DNA from: DASYDU01 sp050248495
GTDB taxonomy: Bacteria; Planctomycetota; Planctomycetia; Pirellulales; Lacipirellulaceae
Reading direction: 5' to 3'
NCBI GenBank assembly: GCA_050248495.1
Contig: JBFWSG010000007.1
Coordinates: 62,001-126,000 of the forward strand
Length of the DNA: 64,000 bases
Shown: positions 18,025 to 25,358 of the stretch, in pieces
Layout of the letters: every line of letters begins with the position of its first letter
How positions within the stretch are numbered: the first letter of the stretch is position 1
Made by a program: the position numbers and the translations under genes
The notes under the pieces: model-generated
What the model was told of the DNA's origin: nothing
Database searches by the model: none
Seen by the model: only the letters and a program-made list of their open reading frames with translations

Positions 18025-19188
18025 TTAGTTAGCTTCCAGCTCCGCCGCTGCCGCGTTCTGAAAATCTTTGCGGATATCCGAGCCGTCGCTGTTGCCGATG
18101 TCTTCGCGTTGGTACATCAGGACGAACACACGGTGTTTGACGGGATCGACCCAGCCCTCCGTACCGTAGGCGCCGCCGTGGCCGAAGCTGCCGGGTGAGA
18201 GGGCGGCCGTGACACCCTGCGGCTCGCGCGCCAGCGACCAGCCGAGGCCCCAGGCGCTGCCGGGGACGAAGCCAGCCTGCAGGTCGCCGGTCTGCACCGA
18301 CGTCATCTGTTTCACCGCCTCTGGCGAAACGATCCGCACGCCGTCGAGTTCGCCGCCGTTAAGGATCATCTGATAGAAGCGGTCCAGATCGCCGACGGTC
18401 GAGAACAGGCCGCCGGATGGGTTCGGCACGCAATCCGGTTCGCCCAGTCCGTGCCACCGCTCGCCTGGTTCGAGCGACTTGGCGTCTTTCGATTTTTTGT
18501 AGAGCGCGGCAATGCGACGCTTCTGCTCCTTAGTCGGATGGAACGTGGTGTCGTTCATCGCCAATGGCTTAAAGATTCGCTCCGAGAGAAACTCCTCGTA
18601 CGATTTGCCGGAGGCGATCTCGATGATGCGGCCGATCACGTTGAGCGACGGGCCGTATTCCCAGCGCTCGCCCGGCTGGAAGGAAAATGGCCGGGCGGCG
18701 AGCAGGTTCGCCGTGCAGGCGATCGATTCGACGCAGGCCTGGTCGCCGGTGAGGCCGGAAGTGTGCGTGAGCAGGCGGCGGATCGTGAGACCGCGGATGG
18801 GCTGGCCAGCTTTATCCTTGGCGTCATGAAACGCAGAGATGTGTTTTTCGACCGGGTCGTCGAGCGAGACCTTGCCTTCGTCGACGAGGATCAAGAGGGC
18901 CGTGGCCGTGATCGGCTTCGTCATCGACATGATGCCAAACTGCGTATCCGGCTGCATGGGCGTTTTCTTTTCCAGATCGGCGAGCCCCACTGCAGTGACT
19001 TGCGGCGATTTGCCAGCCTGGTGTGCCAGAGTTACGGCGCCGGAAAACTCTCCCTGCTGGACAAAGCCCTTCATTGTCGCCTCGACGCCGGTCTGTGCCG
19101 AATCTTTTGCCGAAGCTACTGCCAAAAAGTTCACCATCAACAACGAGCTCATACCAACGCCAACGCCAACGACGAATCTGCGGAACAT
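18025..19188 (-). CDS. Secreted serine hydrolase of the beta-lactamase/esterase (family VIII) fold
   Basis: 387 residues with a signal peptide (residues 1-27, ...NFLAVASA). The catalytic S-x-x-K is S88-M-T-K91 in 'GIMSMTKPITA'. The second motif is 'YGPSLNVIGR', so the Asn of the classical YxN is not at its usual place, as in many EstB-type esterases. 'FGHGGAYGTEGWVDP' near the C-terminus is the third box. Likely substrates are esters or D-amino-acid amides; true beta-lactamase activity is not implied. GGAGGG lies nine bases before the start. Confidence 0.85.
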   Translation of the reverse strand: MFRRFVVGVGVGMSSLLMVNFLAVASAKDSAQTGVEATMKGFVQQGEFSGAVTLAHQAGKSPQVTAVGLADLEKKTPMQPDTQFGIMSMTKPITATALLILVDEGKVSLDDPVEKHISAFHDAKDKAGQPIRGLTIRRLLTHTSGLTGDQACVESIACTANLLAARPFSFQPGERWEYGPSLNVIGRIIEIASGKSYEEFLSERIFKPLAMNDTTFHPTKEQKRRIAALYKKSKDAKSLEPGERWHGLGEPDCVPNPSGGLFSTVGDLDRFYQMILNGGELDGVRIVSPEAVKQMTSVQTGDLQAGFVPGSAWGLGWSLAREPQGVTAALSPGSFGHGGAYGTEGWVDPVKHRVFVLMYQREDIGNSDGSDIRKDFQNAAAAELEAN

Positions 19189-19316
19189 GAGAAGACGCCC
19201 TCCAACCAGATAGACAGAAGCCAGGCAGCCGCTTCCAGCTTAGCGAGCCGGCGCGCGCCGACGCAACCGGCGCGGCACTATCGATCGCCCGAGAATGGGC
19301 CTGCCCGCGAAACGCG

Positions 19317-19526
19317 TTACTCCTCGAGCGGCATCACCAGCCAGAGGATGATGTAGACGATCGTGCCGGGGAAGGCGACTGAGCACACGGAAAAGAGGAC
19401 ATACAGCAGGCGGACGGCGTCGGAGTTCCAGCCAAGCCAGCGGGCAATGCCGCCCGTCTGCACAGAATGTCAGACGCCGCCGATCCAGCGGTCGTGCGGG
19501 GTGCGGGCCAAATGAGACGTTTCCAT
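19317..19526 (-). pseudogene. PspC-domain membrane protein interrupted by an in-frame UGA
   Basis: A 70-codon frame starting at 19526 (GGAG seven bases upstream). It reads METSHLARTPHDRWIGGV, then a UGA codon (19470-19472), then HSVQTGGIARWLGWNSDAVR and a hydrophobic end with 'PGTIVYIILWLVMPLEE'. This matches PspC-domain proteins almost throughout. The family normally has a single Cys between IGGV and GGIA; here six codons including UGA stand in its place, an in-frame gain of about 15 bases. A GTG three codons after the UGA could restart translation. I call it a probable pseudogene; readthrough or selenocysteine is possible but unsupported. Confidence 0.65.
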
Positions 19527-19674
19527 CGATTTCTCCAGTTTTGCGGCCGTTTTTTGTGGCCAATTGTCGGTCCTCAAACCGTTTATTCGCTGCGAGCGTA
19601 GAAGTATTGCCCGCCGACATTTTAGCCCAGCAGTACCGCTGCGCCGTTGCCGCCGTGGGGATTTGAAACCTCCT

Positions 19675-20082
19675 ATGGAACGACCGTCGAAAATGAAACT
19701 GATCCGCTCGCTCCTCGCGATCTGTGTCGCGGCGACGGTGATCCTTCCGTTTCCCGCATTGGGCAGCTGTCAGAAGCGTGGCGCTGGGGGCTGTTGTTGC
19801 CAGCATTCATCGCCCGCGTTGGCGCAGTCAGTCACGGACCATTGTGACCATGGCAATGCACTATCTGCCTCGCGGACCTGTCCGTGCTGGCAGAAAGCGC
19901 CGCCGCAAAATACCCCTCCCGCCCGCGTCGTCGACCGGGTGCCGACTGATGCGGGCCTCGTAGCGACCGTTTCACAGATTTCGCTTGCTTCGCTGCCGAT
20001 CGGATTCGATTCCTTTGCGGCGGCGGGAAGCGTCTGCACGGCGATCCCCCATCGCATTCTACACTGCTCCTGGTTGATCTGA
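19675..20082 (+). CDS. Cys-rich exported (possibly lipo-) protein
   Basis: About 135 residues from the ATG at 19675, or 129 from the ATG at 19693 (MKLIRSLLAICVAATVIL). A signal sequence leads to 'FPALGSC', which could be a lipobox. The mature part begins with a Cys cluster (CQKRGAGGCCCQHSS) and continues with 'DHCDHGNALSASRTCPCW' and a Pro-rich stretch. The ending resembles small secreted proteins that sit near metal-handling genes, but no domain is recognised. It lies about 85 bp before the 70-residue Cys-rich gene, same strand. Metal binding is inference only. Confidence 0.55.
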   Translation: MERPSKMKLIRSLLAICVAATVILPFPALGSCQKRGAGGCCCQHSSPALAQSVTDHCDHGNALSASRTCPCWQKAPPQNTPPARVVDRVPTDAGLVATVSQISLASLPIGFDSFAAAGSVCTAIPHRILHCSWLI

Positions 20083-20167
20083 TTCTGACACTGCGCGTTT
20101 GCGTTTTTCTTTCCTGTCAGATTTCATTTCAGTAGTTTGCTAAATCAACCAGAAAGTGAGAATTACC

Positions 20168-20380
20168 ATGTTTACGAAATCGATTTGGTCCCTGGCCGCA
20201 GTTGGCGCTTTGGCCACGAGTGCGTTGGCGTTCGCTGCCACGACGCCCGCGGCAACGACCGGCAGCTGTTGCGACGGCGCGAGCTGCAGTGCCTGCTGCA
20301 AAGATTGCCCGGACTGCAAATGCGACAAGGGGTGCTGCGACAACTGCGCCGACGGCTGCGACTGCACCTGCCAGTCGTAG
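20168..20380 (+). CDS. Exported metallothionein-like Cys-rich peptide
   Basis: 70 residues. The ATG at 20168 has GTGAG seven bases upstream and gives a clean signal peptide (MFTKSIWSLAAVGALATSAL, cut near AFA-A). The mature part of about 47 residues holds 14 Cys in its last 37, mostly as C-C, C-x-C and C-x-x-C pairs (e.g. 'SCCDGASCSACCKDCPDC'), with Asp and Lys between them and no His or Met. This density fits a zinc, copper or cadmium thiolate cluster outside the cytoplasm. Known bacterial metallothioneins (SmtA type) are cytoplasmic, so export is unusual. A strong terminator follows. Confidence 0.7.
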   Translation: MFTKSIWSLAAVGALATSALAFAATTPAATTGSCCDGASCSACCKDCPDCKCDKGCCDNCADGCDCTCQS

Positions 20381-20413
20381 TTGTGGGACTTGCACCAACA
20401 ATCTGACGTAACG

Positions 20414-20454
20414 CCGGCCGGGCCTGCATTTTTTGTGGGCCCGGCCGGTTTTTT
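20414..20454 (+). terminator. Strong rho-independent terminator
   Basis: A perfect 11-bp stem (CCGGCCGGGCC / GGCCCGGCCGG) with a 13-base loop is followed by six T. It lies 34 bp after the Cys-rich peptide gene and insulates it from the MarR promoter. Confidence 0.9.
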
Positions 20455-20491
20455 GCTGCAGCCCCCCGGGAAAACAAGCCGAAATATACTG

Positions 20492-20520
20492 TTGACACGA
20501 TATCTGTTGTAACGTATAAC
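20492..20520 (+). promoter_or_regulatory. Promoter of the MarR gene with overlapping operator
   Basis: TTGACA (20492-20497), a 17-base spacer and TATAAC (20515-20520) make a near-consensus sigma-70 promoter. The spacer contains TCTGTTGTAAC (20503-20513), nearly the same as the palindrome in front of pirin, so autorepression is likely. The expected transcription start (~20527) coincides with the ATG, pointing to a leaderless mRNA. Confidence 0.7.
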
Positions 20521-20526
20521 TAGGGC

Positions 20527-21009
20527 ATGGGAACAAAAAGCACGTCACCCGCCGATCTCGCGGCCGAGCTGGGGAAGCGAAATCCGTTCGACAACCTGGC
20601 CGTGGAAGCGGTGCTCAACATCGCCCGCACAAGTGCCGTGCTCACGAGCCAGGCCGAGCACCTGATGAAAGAGTTCGGCATCACCGGCCCGCAGTACAAC
20701 GCGCTGCGGATCCTCCGTGGCGAAGGCCAGCCGATGCAGGTCTACCAGATCGCCGAGCGGATGGTTACGCCGCAGTCCGACATCACGCGGCTCATCGACC
20801 GGCTCGAAAAATCGGGCCTCGTTACTCGCGAGCGTTGTGGCGAAGATCGCCGCGTGGTGTGGGTGACGCTGACCCCGGCCGGCAAGGCGATCGTCAAGAA
20901 ACTCGACCGCCCGCTGGTCGAACTGCACGACCGACAGTTTCAACATTTGAGCGAGCGCGACCTCAAGACGCTTAACGAGCTGTTGTTCCGCGTGCGGCAC
21001 CCCGGCTAG
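20527..21009 (+). CDS. MarR-family transcriptional regulator
   Basis: 160 residues with the MarR winged helix-turn-helix. The dimerisation helix is at ~25-50, the HTH covers 'MQVYQIAERMVTPQSDITRL', and the wing is 'RERCGEDRRVVWVTLTPAGK' near residue 100. No ribosome site precedes the ATG, which falls at the predicted transcription start. It faces the pirin and DoxX genes on the same strand. The shared TCTGTTnTAAC box argues that it controls both itself and them. MarR-pirin-DoxX neighbourhoods fit regulation by phenolic or oxidative signals, but the ligand is unknown. Confidence 0.92.
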   Translation: MGTKSTSPADLAAELGKRNPFDNLAVEAVLNIARTSAVLTSQAEHLMKEFGITGPQYNALRILRGEGQPMQVYQIAERMVTPQSDITRLIDRLEKSGLVTRERCGEDRRVVWVTLTPAGKAIVKKLDRPLVELHDRQFQHLSERDLKTLNELLFRVRHPG

Positions 21010-21051
21010 CAGCAGCGACTAATGTGAACTGGAAAATTTTTTCGCCGTATA

Positions 21052-21065
21052 TCTGTTATAACAGA
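21052..21065 (+). promoter_or_regulatory. Palindromic MarR-type operator before pirin
   Basis: TCTGTTATAACAGA is a perfect 14-bp palindrome. It contains TATAAC (21057-21062), a likely -10 box, so a bound repressor would block the promoter. The gene start is 37 bp downstream. The same core, ATATCTGTTnTAAC, lies in the MarR promoter. Confidence 0.7.
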
Positions 21066-21101
21066 CAATTCATCGGGCACCCGCCCTTAAGGAACTAAAC
21101 C

Positions 21102-21815
21102 ATGATCACGCTTCGCAAAAGCAACGAACGAGGCCATGCCAATCACGGCTGGCTCGACACCTATCACACGTTTTCTTTCTCGACGTACCAGGATCCGCGG
21201 CACATGCGGTTTCGCAGCCTGCGGGTCATGAACGAAGACTGGGTCGCACCGGGCGAAGGCTTTGGACGCCATCCGCACCAAGATATGGAGATCGTTACCT
21301 ACGTTCTCGAAGGCCAGCTCAAGCATCAGGACAGCATGGGCAACGGCTCCGTGCTGCGGGCCGGCGATTTTCAGCGGATGAGCGCAGGCACCGGCATCGA
21401 GCACAGCGAGTTCAATCCGTCCCGCACCGAACCGCTGCACCTGTATCAGATCTGGCTCTACCCGGATGAGCGCGGCTACACGCCGAGCTACGAAGATCGT
21501 ACGTTCGATCCGGCCGAGAAGCAGGATCGCCTGCGACTGGTCGCATCGCACGACGGCCGCGCGGATTCGCTGACCATCCACCAAGACGCCGACATCTACC
21601 TCGCTGACCTAAGCGCGGGCAAGGAAGTGTCGCACGAGCTGCAGCCCGGCCGTCACTCCTGGCTGCAGGTGCTGCGGGGCCACGTCCGCGTTGGAGCCGG
21701 CAATGCCGGTGCTACGGAACTCGGTGCTGGCGACGCGGCAGCAATCAGCGATGAGAACGATGTTCACCTCGCTGCGGTCGATCCGGCCGAAGTGATGTTG
21801 TTCGACTTGAATTGA
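21102..21815 (+). CDS. Pirin-family bicupin protein (YhhW type)
   Basis: 237 residues, the usual length. The cupin metal site is complete: H57 and H59 in 'GRHPHQDMEIVTYVLEG' and H101 and E103 in 'GTGIEHSEFNPS', the positions used for the metal in E. coli YhhW. Family members of this type can act as quercetin 2,3-dioxygenase; the natural substrate is usually unknown. A ribosome site (AAGGA) lies eleven bases before the ATG. It is the first gene behind the predicted MarR operator, followed by DoxX. Confidence 0.92.
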   Translation: MITLRKSNERGHANHGWLDTYHTFSFSTYQDPRHMRFRSLRVMNEDWVAPGEGFGRHPHQDMEIVTYVLEGQLKHQDSMGNGSVLRAGDFQRMSAGTGIEHSEFNPSRTEPLHLYQIWLYPDERGYTPSYEDRTFDPAEKQDRLRLVASHDGRADSLTIHQDADIYLADLSAGKEVSHELQPGRHSWLQVLRGHVRVGAGNAGATELGAGDAAAISDENDVHLAAVDPAEVMLFDLN

Positions 21816-21824
21816 AACTCACTG

Positions 21825-21931
21825 GCCACAAGAAGACACGAAAAGACGCAAAAAAAATTTGTGGGTGCCTGCCAGCCCAAGGAACGGCGTCGCGCACGAG
21901 TTTTTTGTGCATCTTTGTGCCTTTTGGTGGC
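21825..21931. repeat. Imperfect inverted repeat between pirin and DoxX
   Basis: The left arm is 21825-21856 (GCCACAAGAAGACACGAAAA...) and the right arm 21901-21931 (complement of ...TCTTTGTGCCTTTTGGTGGC), with mismatches. It is of the same family as the outer arms at 5457-5663. It lies inside a presumed transcription unit and could form a hairpin in the mRNA. Confidence 0.7.
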
Positions 21932-21965
21932 TATTCTCTGAACCCTTATTCTCGACAAGGAATAT

Positions 21966-22400
21966 ATGATGAATCCCACCCTGAATGGCGTCCTGACTGT
22001 TGCGGCCCGAGTGATGATTTCACTGATCTTCCTGATGAGTGCAGTCGGCAACAAGATTCCTAACTTCAACGGCATAGCGCAGTACATGGCGGGCGAGGGA
22101 GTCCCTGCGCCGAAGCTGTTGCTCGCCGGTGCGATCGCATTCTTGCTGTTGGGGAGCGCGTCGCTGATCCTAGGGTATCAGGCCCGCGTCGGCGCGGCGC
22201 TACTGCTGGTGTTCCTGGTATTGGCGACGTACTACTTCCACGACTTTTGGAAGTTTGCGGACGCCACCGAACGGCAAATGCAAACGATCCAATTCATGAA
22301 AAACCTGGGCCTGATGGGTGCGATGCTGTTTGTGATCGCCAACGGCGCGGGGCCGTGGAGTCTCGACAATCGGCGCCTTGCGCCGGCCACCGATGGGTAG
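21966..22400 (+). CDS. DoxX-family membrane protein
   Basis: 144 residues with four hydrophobic helices, starting near 10, 50, 75 and 110. It has the DoxX pattern ('RVMISLIFLMSAVGNKIPNF', 'LLGSASLILGYQARVGAALL', 'ATYYFHDFW'). DoxX-like proteins are implicated in redox or thiol stress in other bacteria. ATGs at 21966 and 21969 are both possible. It follows pirin and probably belongs to the MarR-controlled unit. The stop codon TAG (22398-22400) lies inside the first bases of the REP arm that starts at 22396, so the last residues may have been set by the repeat's arrival. Confidence 0.88.
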   Translation: MMNPTLNGVLTVAARVMISLIFLMSAVGNKIPNFNGIAQYMAGEGVPAPKLLLAGAIAFLLLGSASLILGYQARVGAALLLVFLVLATYYFHDFWKFADATERQMQTIQFMKNLGLMGAMLFVIANGAGPWSLDNRRLAPATDG

Positions 22401-22559
22401 CCCCGGTTGCCCTCAACCGGGGCCGCGCAGCGGCAAGAGGCATATCCTATCGCTTCAAGACTCCAAAAAGCGTGACACTTCGTGCTCGACGCCTCTTGTT
22501 GCTGCGCAAAATTGCATTTGGTTTCGCTTCACAAAGACTGGTTGGGCAATCATTGTTAC
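22396..22559. repeat. REPIN copy A, left flank of the RAYT gene
   Basis: The left REP arm at 22396-22441 starts GGTAGCCCCGGTTG and ends CGGCAAGAGGC. The right arm, in reverse, starts GCCTCTTGTTGCTGCGCAA at 22491, is interrupted by about 28 unrelated bases, and resumes CTGGTTGGGCAATC at 22538. The loop between the arms (...CTTCAAGA...GCGTGACACT) is also shared with copy B. Confidence 0.88.
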
Positions 22560-22573
22560 GCGGCGGCGCGGCA

Positions 22574-23086
22574 TCAGTCGATCCAGTTCAGATCAACACC
22601 GACGCTTCGGTGCTCAAGATACCAGCGTGCGGAACTCCAGGGCCAATCGACCGCCCGTTTCACCAAGCCGGCGCGCACCGGGTTCAAGTGCATGTAATCC
22701 AACTTTTGTTCGAGCTTGCGACGAGTTTCAATTTCAAACGAAAAGTATTTCGGCAACCAAAATCGATTCCCAAACGGCGCCTGCTCGAAGTAGCGAAATT
22801 GTCTTGAGCTGTACCACTCTCGTATTAAGCGACTCGAATGGCGCTTCCATTCATGCATGAAATCGGAAAGGGATTCGATCTGCGAAAACCAGACTAGTGC
22901 ATGCACGTGGTCGGGCATAACGACGAATCCAATGCACTTGGCGGCGAATCGCTTGATTTCCTCGTCGAGCACGCCTAGTACGATTCGCTTCGGCTGATCA
23001 AGGTCGAGCAGACGCCGTCGTCGATCGCACGCAAATGTTACAAAGTGCGCATAGAGTTGATCGTCAACGATTCGCCGGCTGGCCAT
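22574..23086 (-). CDS. REP-associated tyrosine transposase (RAYT, Y1/IS200-like)
   Basis: 170 residues from the ATG at 23086, which has GAGG nine bases upstream. The HUH motif is H60-V-H62 in 'VVMPDHVHALVW'. The catalytic Tyr is probably Y131 in 'DYMHLNPVRAGLVKRA', with the family ending 'WPWSSARWY'. RAYTs are single-copy domesticated relatives of IS200/IS605 transposases that cut and join single-stranded REP DNA. The gene appears intact. It is framed by two direct REPIN copies, 14 bp and 44 bp away, which is the textbook arrangement for a RAYT and its own substrates. Confidence 0.93.
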   Translation of the reverse strand: MASRRIVDDQLYAHFVTFACDRRRRLLDLDQPKRIVLGVLDEEIKRFAAKCIGFVVMPDHVHALVWFSQIESLSDFMHEWKRHSSRLIREWYSSRQFRYFEQAPFGNRFWLPKYFSFEIETRRKLEQKLDYMHLNPVRAGLVKRAVDWPWSSARWYLEHRSVGVDLNWID

Positions 23087-23130
23087 GGGTAACATCCTCG
23101 ATGGCCGCGGAGCAAATTGCAAATATTTTA

Positions 23131-23278
23131 GGTAGCCTCGGTTGTCCTCAACCGGGGCCGCGCAGCGGAGAGAGGCGTATACTCCTGCTTCAAGACATCA
23201 AAACGCGTGACACTGCTTCCGTCCACGCCCGAGGCCTCTTGTTGCTGCGCAACGCTGGTTGGGGCAACCAGTGCTACC
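23131..23278. repeat. REPIN copy B, right flank of the RAYT gene
   Basis: The left REP arm GGTAGCCTCGGTTGTCCTCA... is at 23131-23176 and the right arm GCCTCTTGTTGCTGCGCAAC...GTGCTACC at 23233-23278. This copy is uninterrupted and homologous to copy A along its length, in the same orientation. It ends three bases before the stop codon of the next gene (23282). Confidence 0.9.
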
Positions 23279-23281
23279 CAA

Positions 23282-24019
23282 CTACTTTGAGTCCAACTTT
23301 GCCAATCGTCGCTGGATATCGAGGTGCATCACCAGCGTCAGCACTTCGGCCAACACCAAGAGACCCAGCAGAATCCAGGCATTGCGGGTGGCCGTCCCCG
23401 ACATGACGACAGGCAACAGGAAACAGGCGAGGACCAACACCGCGACGCGCATGCCGCAACCCAAGCCGACGGGTGAGAAGGGCGGGCCGAATCGTTTGAA
23501 GTTGGCAAGCCGCCCCGGGAGTTCCAGGAGCATGCCGGCCATCGCGGCGGCAATTGCCCAGTGAATTTTGTGGTCGCGGATCCAAGTCCAAGACAATTTC
23601 ACGTCGTACGTCAACTGCGCCGCCCACGGTCGATCCGCCTGATATGATCTCGCGGTGATCAGCAGTGTTCCGGCAATTGCCAACAGCACGAGCAGCCGCA
23701 CCGACCCGACGGCATCTTTCCGCATTGCCGGATGGCGGATGGCCAGGTACATCGCCGGCATCGCCAAGAGCAGCACGAAATATTCGCCGACCATCGGCAG
23801 GGCCAAATGCCAGACGGTCGCGTGGCCGGCCCAGATCGCGTATGCACACGCTGCCGCGACGACCCCGATCGAAATTCCCCGCACGAACAGCTGGCACACT
23901 TCGAGCGGCCCGCCCTCCGTGGCCAAGAGATGCCGCGCGTCGCTGACCGTCAGATCATTGACGAGCATCCGACTACGCTCGTCGGCGGATGATGCGTCAG
24001 ATTGCGAGTCGTCCGGCAT
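23282..24019 (-). CDS. Multi-pass membrane protein of unknown function
   Basis: 245 residues. A polar N-terminus (~1-45) is followed by about six hydrophobic segments. The first is 'GISIGVVAAACAYAIWAG' near 50 and the last 'ATRNAWILLGLLVLAEVL' near 210. The C-terminus is basic (DIQRRLAKLDSK). No family is recognised. The gene's stop codon abuts the right REPIN of the RAYT cassette, so that cassette sits exactly between this gene and DoxX. Confidence 0.7.
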   Translation of the reverse strand: MPDDSQSDASSADERSRMLVNDLTVSDARHLLATEGGPLEVCQLFVRGISIGVVAAACAYAIWAGHATVWHLALPMVGEYFVLLLAMPAMYLAIRHPAMRKDAVGSVRLLVLLAIAGTLLITARSYQADRPWAAQLTYDVKLSWTWIRDHKIHWAIAAAMAGMLLELPGRLANFKRFGPPFSPVGLGCGMRVAVLVLACFLLPVVMSGTATRNAWILLGLLVLAEVLTLVMHLDIQRRLAKLDSK

Positions 24020-24134
24020 GCCGACAATCGTAGGCGATGGCGCTACGGCCGGGAATCATGCCGGCAACCGAGGAGGCGATTGCCGACCAAATGCCGGACG
24101 ATTACCCGTCGACGGACGATTACCAATCGCCAGA

Positions 24135-25358
24135 CTACGGCAAAACCGCCGCCGCGCCCACGACAGCACCCGCCTCGAACACCGCGCCGCGGCAGCTCAG
24201 CGGGACCGGCGGGATCATGTACGGAGCACAGTTGCCCGGCCGGTAGTGGCCCAACGCGTACATGCACTCGTTCGGCGGATGCACACCCATGCAGTACGGC
24301 AGCACGGGAAGCTTCGTGAAGAAGTGGGCACCGGAGACCAACGGATCGAGGTAGGGTCCCCACGAGTGGCCGTAGCGTTCCAGGGCTTCGTCTTCGAAGT
24401 AGAGCGGCTTGTGGCAGATCGCCGAGGCCTTCCACATGTACGTCGTCTCATCCCAGCAGCGGCCTTCGTGCCATGTGCCGTCGTCGATCGAACACTCGAC
24501 GGGAAAGTCCTGGCCGGGATCGCCCGTGACGGCGATGCTCAAATCGACCTGGTCCAATGTGTGGGCCTTGAGGGCGGCGAGCTCCTTGGCGCAATCAGCG
24601 TGGGCATTTTTGCCTTCATCCGAGAGCGTGGTGTCTTCGGTGTTCGGCAGGCCGTCGCCCGGATTCTCGTCCGCTTCCACGAACGGGTCGGGTCGCGGTG
24701 CATTGGTCGCCGGGGCAGGCTGGAACGAGCGCGGCTGGCGCTCGATAGATTCTTGAGGCGCTGGGGTCACGGCGGGCGGCGTCGGTTCGGTTTCTTGCAT
24801 TTCTGCCGGCGGCAGCGTGATTTCCTCCTGGTCCAGCTCGACCTCCGTCGACTCGGTCTCGGTGGAAGGCGGCGCGAACGGCTCGGTGATCTGTTCGTTG
24901 TAGCGGTTGCTGGTATCCGAGGGCGACTGGAACTGCAGCTGGGCCGACCGCACGGCGCCGCGGCTTTCGCTGGCGACTTCGTTGCTGACCATCACGCTCC
25001 GCGACTCGTCGCCGCCGGGCTTCTTCACCGTCAGGCTGGGACCCTCGAACTCGCCCCGTCCGTCGTCTTCAAAACCGACGGCACGCACGGCACCGTCGCG
25101 ATGTGGCTTCGGTTTGGCGAACTTCGCGGGAGCATCGTCCTTGATCGGCCGCGAGTTGGCCGTTGGCGTGAAGCGCTTGGGAGCCGCCTTCCGCCATTGG
25201 AGTTCGGCGGCCGAAGTGTGAGCCGCGAGCAGGGAGGCGACGAGCACATACGCGAAACCGGCAAGCGTTGGGTTTATCCGCGAGGGCGTAACAGGACGGA
25301 ACTCCGTGCTCCGTGCTCCGCGTCGTAGATTCGCCGTGGCGAACTCCGTGCTATTCAT
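24135..25358 (-). CDS. Secreted protein with low-complexity middle and Cys-containing C-terminal domain
   Basis: 407 residues from the ATG at 25358, which overlaps the guaB stop codon (ATGAATAG), implying translational coupling. A long N-region (~1-35) precedes the signal helix 'LAGFAYVLVASLLAAHTSAAE'. Residues ~55-290 are rich in Pro, Glu and Thr. A compact C-terminal domain (~300-407) has seven or so Cys ('VECSIDDGTWHEGRCWDE', 'AICHKPLYFEDEALERYGHS', 'PNECMYALGHYRPGNCAPYM') and looks like a planctomycete-specific conserved module. Function unknown. The N-region is encoded by a repeat sequence (see findings). Confidence 0.65.
   Translation of the reverse strand: MNSTEFATANLRRGARSTEFRPVTPSRINPTLAGFAYVLVASLLAAHTSAAELQWRKAAPKRFTPTANSRPIKDDAPAKFAKPKPHRDGAVRAVGFEDDGRGEFEGPSLTVKKPGGDESRSVMVSNEVASESRGAVRSAQLQFQSPSDTSNRYNEQITEPFAPPSTETESTEVELDQEEITLPPAEMQETEPTPPAVTPAPQESIERQPRSFQPAPATNAPRPDPFVEADENPGDGLPNTEDTTLSDEGKNAHADCAKELAALKAHTLDQVDLSIAVTGDPGQDFPVECSIDDGTWHEGRCWDETTYMWKASAICHKPLYFEDEALERYGHSWGPYLDPLVSGAHFFTKLPVLPYCMGVHPPNECMYALGHYRPGNCAPYMIPPVPLSCRGAVFEAGAVVGAAAVLP

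Noticed and set aside
19470..19472. Selenocysteine insertion at the UGA of the PspC gene
   Set aside because: No convincing SECIS hairpin follows, and the family has no known selenoprotein; a pseudogene is simpler.
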